Shown here piece by piece: positions 6,347 to 12,419 of a DNA stretch of 17,432 bases. The stretch spans positions 1 to 17,432 of the forward strand of contig JAEYWU010000012.1 of the NCBI GenBank assembly GCA_023428785.1. The letters run 5' to 3'. The notes under the pieces were generated by a model. The model was not told the DNA's origin and did not search any database. It saw only the letters and a program-made list of their open reading frames with translations. This DNA is from Pseudomonadota bacterium. Its GTDB lineage: Bacteria > Pseudomonadota > Alphaproteobacteria > Caulobacterales > Caulobacteraceae. Both the position numbers and the translations under genes were made by a program. Position 1 is the first letter of the stretch; each line of letters starts with the position of its first letter.

Positions 6347-8205
6347 AGGGCGCCCAGCAGCGACGCCGGCGTCAGCGGCTTGCCCACGAACCAGGTCATG
6401 CCTGCCTCGGCGCAGGCCTTCACATCGTCGGGCGAGGTGTCGGCGGTGACGGCGATGACCGGGACGAACTGGTTTGGACCTTCCTGGGCGCGCAGGCGGC
6501 GGGTGGTCTCGCGGCCATCCAGCTCGGGCATGCGAACATCCATGAAGATCACATCGAACGGCTGGGACGAGGCGAATTCAAGCGCCTTCATGCCGTTCTC
6601 GGCCTGGGTGATCTCGCAGCCCAGCGGCATCAGGATCAGCTGGACGGCGCGGCGGTTGATGTCGTGGTCGTCGACGACCAGGACCCGCATCGCGCGCTCT
6701 TCCTCATAGTCCTCCTCGACGCCCTCGGCCTCGGCGGCCACGGGCGCCGGTTCGGCGACGGGCTCGGCGGCCGGCAGGTCGAACTCCGGCTCGGGCGGAC
6801 GCGGCGCGACCGATTCCGCGGGCAGCGGACGGAAGCCGGCCCCGACCTTCGTCACATCCGGCATGGAGGGCGCCAGAACGGGGGCTTCGGCGGCGTCGAC
6901 CATCAGGGCCAGGGTGAAGGCGGTGCCCTCGCCCTTGGTGCTGCGCACGGTCAGGCGACCGCCCATGAGATTGGCCAGGCCGCGGCTGATCCACATGCCC
7001 AGCCCCGAGCCGCCGTGGCTGCGCGAAACACCCGAGCGGGTCTGGTCAAAGGCGGTGAACAACCGGCTCAGCTGGGCCGGATCCATGCCCTCGCCCGTAT
7101 CGGCGACCTCGATCGTCAGGGCCACTCGGCCGTCCTCGGCCTGCCAGGCGTTCAGGCGCAGCCGCACCTCGCCCTCGGCGGTGAACTTCACCGCGTTGGA
7201 CAACAGGTTGTTCAGGATCTGACGCACGCGTGTCGGATCGGCCTCGACCCAGGCCGGGATGTGGCGTCCGCCTTCGACAACCAGACGCACGCCCTTGGCG
7301 CGGGCCTGACCCTGCCAGAAGCGGCTGGCGCGCGCGATCAGATCACGCAGGTTGAAGACCACCGGCTCGATCTGCATGCCGCCCGCTTCCAGGCGCGAGT
7401 GATCCAGCAGATCGTCCAGCAGACGGTTCATCATCTGGCCGGCGTCCAGGATAAGCCCGGCGTGGGACCGTTCGGTCGCGTCGGCGGCCTTGTCGTGCAG
7501 TTCGCTGGCGCCGGTCAGGATGGCCGAGAGCGGCGTGCGCAGGTCGTGGCCGACGGCGGCCAGGAAGGCCGACTTTCCGGCCGTGGCGGCCTCAAGCTCG
7601 GCCCGGCGCTTCTCGCTGACCCGCCGCGCCTCGCGCTCGGACATGGCCAGGGCCTGGGTCAGGTTGTGCGCCGACAGGGTGAAGCCGGCCAGGAAGACCA
7701 CCGTCAGCGACAGGGCCGTCAGGGCGGCGCCGTCCACACCCTGGGCCGAGGCCTGGACCGGGACCAGCGCGAAATAGCCCAGGATCGGCGCGAAGGTCGC
7801 GACCAGCACGGCGCGCGAACCGGCGGTGTTCATGACCGAACTGGTGGCGGCGCCCGCCAGCAGAATCACCCCGCACAGGCCGCCGGCGAGCCCATAGCCC
7901 CAGGTCAGATAGGCCAGACCGCCGAAGATGGCGTTCGCCAGCGCCATGGAGCCCAGGGCCAGGACCTTGCGCCAGACGACCGGGCGTTCGCTCGGAGCCT
8001 TGACCAGGGGCCCGGACACCCAGGCCTCCACGAGTTGGGCGGCGATGAAGGCGCCGGCCCAGAGCAGGGCCGCGGTCGCGCCGATCAGGGGTTCGAAGGC
8101 CAGACCGCCGACCACGGCGATGCCGCACCGGAAGGCGAAATTCTTGCGACGCATGGCCAGGCCGGCCAGCAGCGCCTCGTCCGCCTTGCTGATTGGCTCG
8201 CCCAT
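6289..8205 (-). CDS. Membrane hybrid sensor histidine kinase with receiver domain (638 aa)
   Basis: About six hydrophobic segments between residues 25 and 180 form an N-terminal membrane sensor unit with no PAS or periplasmic domain. A short coiled stretch (184-210) leads into HisKA with phospho-acceptor His220 in GHDLRTPLSAIL. The ATPase domain shows an N-box (NNLLSNAVKF, 332-341), a G1 box (VADTGEGM) and a G2 box (GSGLGMWIS). A Pro/Ala/Glu linker (about 436-505) joins a C-terminal receiver with acidic pair Asp512-Asp513, phospho-acceptor Asp556 (FMDVRMPELDG) and Lys609. I chose the ATG at 8205 because it begins just before the first hydrophobic segment; the frame remains open upstream without kinase-like sequence. 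No separate response regulator or phosphotransferase lies nearby, so its partner is elsewhere. The signal is unknown. Confidence 0.9.
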   Translation of the reverse strand: MGEPISKADEALLAGLAMRRKNFAFRCGIAVVGGLAFEPLIGATAALLWAGAFIAAQLVEAWVSGPLVKAPSERPVVWRKVLALGSMALANAIFGGLAYLTWGYGLAGGLCGVILLAGAATSSVMNTAGSRAVLVATFAPILGYFALVPVQASAQGVDGAALTALSLTVVFLAGFTLSAHNLTQALAMSEREARRVSEKRRAELEAATAGKSAFLAAVGHDLRTPLSAILTGASELHDKAADATERSHAGLILDAGQMMNRLLDDLLDHSRLEAGGMQIEPVVFNLRDLIARASRFWQGQARAKGVRLVVEGGRHIPAWVEADPTRVRQILNNLLSNAVKFTAEGEVRLRLNAWQAEDGRVALTIEVADTGEGMDPAQLSRLFTAFDQTRSGVSRSHGGSGLGMWISRGLANLMGGRLTVRSTKGEGTAFTLALMVDAAEAPVLAPSMPDVTKVGAGFRPLPAESVAPRPPEPEFDLPAAEPVAEPAPVAAEAEGVEEDYEEERAMRVLVVDDHDINRRAVQLILMPLGCEITQAENGMKALEFASSQPFDVIFMDVRMPELDGRETTRRLRAQEGPNQFVPVIAVTADTSPDDVKACAEAGMTWFVGKPLTPASLLGALQGVLSGESRLEYEDTKAA

Positions 8206-8306
8206 CACACGCCCCAAACACACGCCTTTTCGGCGCTCATTCGGGAAAGGATGCCCGGGGCGGCCTAATATCCCGTCAACGGCGCGTTTCTTCGCCGGCA
8301 GGGGCG

Positions 8307-8687
8307 TCAGCGGCCACGCCGGGGCGCGAGAAGGTCGGCCAGAACCGGCAGAATAGCGTCCGCATCGGCCTCTCCGTCCCCGAAGGGCGGCGGCAGTTCG
8401 AGCCAGTAGGTCCGGAACTCTTCGCCGTCCCGCTGCCCCAGGACCGCAAGAGCGGTGCGGATTCGTCCCTGGGTCTCGCGCGTCATGGTTTCGAACACCG
8501 GCAGGATGTCCGCCGTCAGGGCCCGCGCGACGGCCTTGGCGTCGCGGGGATCGACGCCGCCGACGCGGGCCTGAAGGTCGGGGTTGTTTCCCCCGCCGAT
8601 CCACGGCTCGAACAGAGCGTCCAGCAGCTCGGACCGCGCCCGCGCGTCGCGTTCGGCCAGTCGTTCCTTGGCGGTCTTGCGAACCAC
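8307..8687 (-). CDS. Hypothetical soluble protein, 126 aa, end of the acyl-CoA operon
   Basis: Starts with GTG four bases after the stop of the upstream acyl-CoA dehydrogenase gene. AGGA overlapping that stop may serve as ribosome site, though the spacing is short. The protein is charged and helical: a basic N-terminus (VRKTAKERLAERDARARSEL), a middle GGVDPRDAKAVARALTADIL, and YWLELPPPFGDGEADADAIL near the end. No signal peptide or membrane segment. I do not recognise a family. The tight spacing argues for co-expression with the dehydrogenases. Confidence 0.65.
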   Translation of the reverse strand: MVRKTAKERLAERDARARSELLDALFEPWIGGGNNPDLQARVGGVDPRDAKAVARALTADILPVFETMTRETQGRIRTALAVLGQRDGEEFRTYWLELPPPFGDGEADADAILPVLADLLAPRRGR

Positions 8688-8691
8688 CGTC

Positions 8692-9858
8692 CTAGAGCGT
8701 CCGCGCGATCAGCAGCTTCATGATCTCGTTGGTGCCGCCGTAGATGCGCTGGACGCGGGCGTCCTTGTACAGCTGGGCGATCGGATACTCGTTCATGTAG
8801 CCGTAGCCGCCGTGCAACTGGAGCATTTCGTCGATGACCTCGCCCTGGATGTCGGTGACCCAGTATTTGGCCATGGAGGCGGTCGCCGCATCCAGCTGAC
8901 CCTTCAGGTGCAGGCCGATGCAGTGGTTCACGAACACCTTGGCCACCGTCAGCTTGGTCTTCACCTCGGCCAGCTTGAACTGGGTGTTCTGGAAGTCGAT
9001 CACCCGCTTGCCGAACGCCTTGCGCTCCTTGACGTAGGCCAGGGTCTCGGCGAGGCCGCGCTCGGCGGCGGCGATCCCCTGGACGGCGATGTTCAGGCGC
9101 TCCTGCGGCAGCTGCTGCATCAGCTGGACGAAGCCCATGCCCTCGTTTCCGCTGATGATGTTCTCGGCCGGAACCTTCACGTCGTTGAAGAAGAGCTCGG
9201 ACGTATCGTTGCCCTCCATGCCGATCTTGTGGAGATTGCGACCGCGCTCGAAGCCCTCGGCGCCGTCCGTCTCGACGACGACCAGCGAGGTGCCCTTGGC
9301 GCCCTCGGCCGGGTCGGTCTTGGCCACCACGATGATCAGATTGGCCAGCTGACCGTTGGTGATGAAGGTCTTGGAGCCGTTCACCACATAGCCGTTGCCG
9401 TCCTTCTTCGCCGTCGTCTTGACGCCCTGAAGGTCCGAGCCGGCGCCCGGCTCGGTCATGGCGATGGCGCCGACCAGTTCGCCCGTGGCCATCTTCGGCA
9501 GCCAGCGCTGCTTCTGCTCCTCGGTGCCGTAGTGCCAGATGTAGGGAGCGACGATGGCGTTGTGCAGCGATGCGCCGAAGTGGTCCGCGCCCTTCAGCCC
9601 CAGCTGCTGCATCAGCACAACCTCGTGGCGATAGTCGCCACCGACGCCGCCGTACTCTTCGGGCGCCGACAGGTTCAGCAGACCCGCCTCACCGGCCGCG
9701 TTCCAGAGCTCGCGCGGCACCGAGGAGTTGGCGATCCACTTCTGGACCTCTTCCGGCGGCGCATTGTCGTCGATCCAGCGCGCGACGGAATCCGCGAAGA
9801 GGGTGACCTCTTCCTCGGCCATGAAATCGGGTTCGGGGACGTTCAGGGGGGAGGTCAT
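8692..9858 (-). CDS. Acyl-CoA dehydrogenase, long-chain (LCAD) type, 388 aa
   Basis: FAD-dependent flavoenzyme that makes the trans-2-enoyl-CoA in beta-oxidation and passes electrons to ETF. Signatures are AMTEPGAGSDLQG (flavin/substrate loop, about 133-145), the RKAFGKRVIDFQNTQFKLAE helix (279-298) and LHGGYGYMNEYPIAQLYKDA (348-367). The C-terminal IYGGTNEIM has Gly where medium-chain enzymes carry the catalytic Glu (YEGT). In the long-chain and isovaleryl enzymes the base sits instead in the LPQERL helix, here Glu253, so this enzyme follows that plan. The start is the ATG at 9858 with AAGGAAA upstream; the frame extends to 9912, but that extension runs through an intergenic hairpin. The stop is four bases before the next gene. 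Confidence 0.93.
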   Translation of the reverse strand: MTSPLNVPEPDFMAEEEVTLFADSVARWIDDNAPPEEVQKWIANSSVPRELWNAAGEAGLLNLSAPEEYGGVGGDYRHEVVLMQQLGLKGADHFGASLHNAIVAPYIWHYGTEEQKQRWLPKMATGELVGAIAMTEPGAGSDLQGVKTTAKKDGNGYVVNGSKTFITNGQLANLIIVVAKTDPAEGAKGTSLVVVETDGAEGFERGRNLHKIGMEGNDTSELFFNDVKVPAENIISGNEGMGFVQLMQQLPQERLNIAVQGIAAAERGLAETLAYVKERKAFGKRVIDFQNTQFKLAEVKTKLTVAKVFVNHCIGLHLKGQLDAATASMAKYWVTDIQGEVIDEMLQLHGGYGYMNEYPIAQLYKDARVQRIYGGTNEIMKLLIARTL

Positions 9859-9875
9859 CGCATTTTCCTTCGTCA

Positions 9876-9907
9876 CCCCGGCCGGAGCCGGAGGCGGAGA
9901 GCCGGGG
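9876..9907. repeat. REP-like inverted repeat A between the dehydrogenase genes
   Basis: CCCCGGC (9876-9882) and GCCGGGG (9901-9907) form a perfect 7-pair stem around an 18-base GC-rich loop, just upstream of the second dehydrogenase ATG. It has no T-run on either strand, so it is more like a dispersed palindromic element or an mRNA-processing hairpin than a terminator. Confidence 0.5.
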
Positions 9908-9936
9908 CCCAAAGGCCGCCGGCGACGAGTTTAGGT

Positions 9937-9964
9937 CCCGGATCGGCCCTGCGGGCCGTCCGGG
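9937..9964. repeat. REP-like inverted repeat B (near-perfect hairpin)
   Basis: A left arm CCCGGATCGGCCC (9937-9949), loop TGC and right arm GGGCCGTCCGGG (9953-9964) give a 12-pair stem with a single bulged T, extendable by one T-A pair. It sits right after the stop of the first dehydrogenase gene. From memory, elements with a TCATCCCGGA core are scattered between genes in Caulobacterales genomes. Confidence 0.6.
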
Positions 9965-9980
9965 ATGACGACGTCTGGCG

Positions 9981-11765
9981 TCAGAACGCTTCCGCAGGAA
10001 GCGCCATGAGCACGCCCGCGCCGGACTGGAGCTTCTTCAGGTGCGCCCGCGCATCGGGAAGGATGCGCTCGACGAAGTAGCGGCCGGTGGCGATCTTGTT
10101 GGCGTAGAACGGGTCGGTCGAGCCGGCGTCGACCTGCTTCTGGGCGGCGACCGCCATCTGGGCCCAGATGTAGGCCAGCGCCGTCAGGCCGAAGATCTGC
10201 AGATAGTCGGTCGACGCGGCCCCGGCGTTGTCGGGGTTCTGCATGCCGTTCTGCATCAGCCACATCGAGGCCTCCTGCAGAGCGCCCTTGGCCTTGTCGA
10301 GGCCGTCGATAAACGGCGCTGTGGCCTCGTTGCCCTTGTTCTCGGCCACGAAGGCGTCGATGTCGGCGAACCAGGTCATGATCGCCCGACCGCCGTTGGC
10401 CGGCAGCTTGCGGCCCACCAGGTCCAGCGCCTGCACGCCGTTGGTGCCTTCGTAGATCATGGTGATGCGCGCATCGCGCAGATACTGCGAGGCCGGGAAG
10501 TGCTCGGTGTAGCCCGAACCGCCGTGCACCTGCATCGCCAGCGACGCGGCATGGAAGCCCTTGTCGGTCAGATAGGCTTTCACCACCGGGGTGATCAGAC
10601 CCATGTAGTCGCGGGCCTTGGTGGCGGTCGCCTCGTCCTCGGACTTCTGCAGATCGGCCTGCAGCGCGGTCCACAGGATGAAGCCCTGACCGCCTTCGAC
10701 GAAGGCCTTGGCCTCCATCAGCATGCGGCGCACGTCCGGGTGGACGATGATCGGATCGGCCGGGCCGTCCGGATTCTTGGCGCCCGTCAGCGAGCGGCCC
10801 TGAAGGCGGTCACGGGCGAATTCGGCGGCGGCCTGATAGGCGGCGGTGCCGATGGCCAGCCCTTGCAGGCCGGTCCCCAGGCGGGCCTCGTTCATCATGA
10901 CGAACATCGCCGCCATGCCCTTGTTTTCGGTCCCGACCAGCCAGCCCTTGGCGTTCTCGTAGGACATGACGCAGGTCGCGTTGCCGTGGATGCCCATCTT
11001 GTGCTCGAGGCCCGCGCACTGGGCGCCGGCGTTGCGCTCACCCAGCGAGCCGTCCTCGTTCACGAAGGTCTTGGGGACCACGAACAGGCTGATGCCCTTG
11101 ATGCCTTCCGGCGCGCCCTCGATGCGGGCCAGCACCAGGTGGATGATGTTATCGGTGAAGTCGTGCTCGCCCGACGAGATCCAGATCTTCTGGCCGGTGA
11201 TGTTGTAGGAGCCGTCGCCGTTCGGGACCGCCTTGGTGCGGATCAGGCCCAGGTCCGTGCCGCACTGGGGCTCGGTCAGGTTCATGGTGCCGCCCCACTC
11301 GCCGGTGGCGAGCTTGTGGCAATAGAGCGCCTTGAGCTCTTCGGACGCGTTGGCGTTCAGCGCCTCATAGCAGCCGTGCGTCAGGCCCGGGTACATCGAA
11401 AAGGCGGGCGAGGCCGCCGCCGTGAACTGGCCGAACGCCATGCCGACGATGGCGGGCATGCCCTGACCGCCATGCTCCGGATCGGACGACAGGCCAACCC
11501 AGCCGGCCTCGACCATCTGCTGATAGGCTTCCTTCCAGCCGGTCGGGCCGGTGACCTTGCCGTTATCCCACTTGCAGCCTTCGACATCGCCGACCTTGTT
11601 CAGGGGCGCGATGACTTCCTCGGCGAACTTGCCGCCCTCTTCCAGGATCTGGCTGACCAGCTCGCCGTTCACCTCCGCGAAGCCGCGCTGGTTGGAATAA
11701 CGATCGATCTCGAGGACCTCGTTCAGGAAGAAGGTGAGGTCACGAACAGGCGCCTTGTAGGCCAT
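9981..11765 (-). CDS. Acyl-CoA dehydrogenase with C-terminal extension, DmdC/FadE type (594 aa)
   Basis: Longer than the usual 380-residue dehydrogenases because of an extra C-terminal domain (about residues 460-594, Acyl-CoA_dh_C type). It belongs to the group that includes 3-methylmercaptopropionyl-CoA dehydrogenase DmdC and many FadE-like enzymes. Signatures: an N-terminal MAYKAPVRDLTFFLNEVL segment, MNLTEPQCGTDLGLIRTKA at the flavin site, GLEHKMGIHGNATC, and MQVHGGSGYTEHFPASQYLR. Glu439 in MIYEGTNG is the canonical catalytic base. The start ATG lies three bases after the merR stop, and the hairpin-rich 122-base gap follows its own stop. The substrate cannot be fixed from sequence; medium- or long-chain acyl-CoA is more likely than the sulfur compound, as no other dmd gene is present. 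Confidence 0.93.
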   Translation of the reverse strand: MAYKAPVRDLTFFLNEVLEIDRYSNQRGFAEVNGELVSQILEEGGKFAEEVIAPLNKVGDVEGCKWDNGKVTGPTGWKEAYQQMVEAGWVGLSSDPEHGGQGMPAIVGMAFGQFTAAASPAFSMYPGLTHGCYEALNANASEELKALYCHKLATGEWGGTMNLTEPQCGTDLGLIRTKAVPNGDGSYNITGQKIWISSGEHDFTDNIIHLVLARIEGAPEGIKGISLFVVPKTFVNEDGSLGERNAGAQCAGLEHKMGIHGNATCVMSYENAKGWLVGTENKGMAAMFVMMNEARLGTGLQGLAIGTAAYQAAAEFARDRLQGRSLTGAKNPDGPADPIIVHPDVRRMLMEAKAFVEGGQGFILWTALQADLQKSEDEATATKARDYMGLITPVVKAYLTDKGFHAASLAMQVHGGSGYTEHFPASQYLRDARITMIYEGTNGVQALDLVGRKLPANGGRAIMTWFADIDAFVAENKGNEATAPFIDGLDKAKGALQEASMWLMQNGMQNPDNAGAASTDYLQIFGLTALAYIWAQMAVAAQKQVDAGSTDPFYANKIATGRYFVERILPDARAHLKKLQSGAGVLMALPAEAF

Positions 11766-11768
11766 GGG

Positions 11769-12248
11769 TCAGGCTCTCGTCTGGAAGGGTCGGTGGTTGT
11801 CGGGGTTCATCCGCTCCTTCAGGAGACGGGCGTAGTCCTCCGCGCCGGGCAACAGGTCCGGGCGATGTTCGGCCAGGGTGCTTTCCATCCACTGGCAGGC
11901 TTCTTCGGCCGTTTCGATGGCGCCCTTGATGTCTTCCAGCTGCTGCTTCAGCGCTTCGACACGGGCGCGATGACGCGGCAGGGCCATCGCCATCTGGTGT
12001 ACGTTGTGTTCCTTGCGGTCGTAGAGATCGATCATCTCCTGGATCTCGGCCAGGGTGAAACCGATGCGGCGCCCCCTCAGGATCAGCTTGAGCCGGGCGC
12101 GGTCCTTTGAGGAATAAACGCGGGTCTGGCCCTTGCGGGCCGGATCCAGCAGGCCCTTGTCCTCGTAGAAGCGCAACGCCCGCGCCGTCGCGCCGAACTC
12201 GCGGCACAGCTGGCGGATCGAATAGGTGCGGTGATCTTCGGCCGACAT
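11769..12248 (-). CDS. MerR-family regulator, LiuR-like (159 aa)
   Basis: An N-terminal winged helix-turn-helix spans about residues 8-76: YSIRQLCREFGATARALRFYEDKGLL, then RVYSSKDRARLKLILRGRRIGFTLAEI. This is the MerR fold, closest by eye to the LiuR group that controls leucine/isovalerate and fatty acid breakdown. A coiled dimerisation helix covers about residues 90-125. No metal-binding Cys cluster is seen in the C-terminal part (Cys118 alone), so it is not a metal sensor; an acyl-CoA or related ligand is inferred. It is first in the operon, three bases before the first dehydrogenase gene. The upstream palindrome at 12270-12285 suggests autoregulation. There is no clear Shine-Dalgarno sequence before its ATG. 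Confidence 0.92.
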   Translation of the reverse strand: MSAEDHRTYSIRQLCREFGATARALRFYEDKGLLDPARKGQTRVYSSKDRARLKLILRGRRIGFTLAEIQEMIDLYDRKEHNVHQMAMALPRHRARVEALKQQLEDIKGAIETAEEACQWMESTLAEHRPDLLPGAEDYARLLKERMNPDNHRPFQTRA

Positions 12249-12269
12249 GGTTGGTCGTTGTAGGCAAAG

Positions 12270-12285
12270 TTTACGCGGACGTAAA
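12270..12285. promoter_or_regulatory. Palindromic operator, probable MerR/LiuR-type binding site
   Basis: TTTACG and CGTAAA half-sites, perfectly complementary, separated by four bases (CGGA), centred about 30 bases before the merR start codon in an AT-richer patch. MerR regulators bind such dyads within their own promoters. The site also lies upstream of the divergent csp gene, though over 180 bases from its start. Confidence 0.6.
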
Positions 12286-12318
12286 GGGAAGGTTTTAAGG
12301 CCCCAATCGTCGAAGGAC

Positions 12319-12347
12319 TCGCCAACCCCGACGCGAGCGACTATATG
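12319..12347 (+). promoter_or_regulatory. Candidate promoter of the cold shock gene
   Basis: TCGCCA and TATATG, each a 4/6 match, with a 17-base spacer. If used, it would give an untranslated leader of roughly 120 bases, as is typical of cold shock mRNAs. A GACTC (GANTC class) overlaps the -35 element. Confidence 0.3.
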
Positions 12348-12419
12348 GGCCCTGTCGATATCTGTGCGTAACGCTGCTGCCCGCCTGCTTCGCGCACCGA
12401 GGTCACCTAGCCCAAAGTT

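Noticed and set aside
6664..8268. Open frame of 534 codons on the plus strand
   Set aside because: Antisense shadow of the histidine kinase gene, with no recognisable motif.
8206..8604. Upstream extension of the kinase frame
   Set aside because: Arg/Pro-rich sequence antisense/out of frame with the short operon gene; membrane sensor begins just after the ATG at 8205.
9859..9912. Upstream Met for the long-chain dehydrogenase
   Set aside because: The extension is translated from a hairpin repeat (GSPPPAPAG), while the inner ATG has a good ribosome site.
8584..10080. Open frame of 498 codons on the plus strand
   Set aside because: Antisense shadow of the long-chain acyl-CoA dehydrogenase, crossing an intergenic hairpin region.
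10041..12110. Open frame of 689 codons on the plus strand
   Set aside because: Exactly antisense to the DmdC-type dehydrogenase and merR; the product is Arg/Gly/His/Leu-rich without domain features, a common artefact of high-GC codon use.
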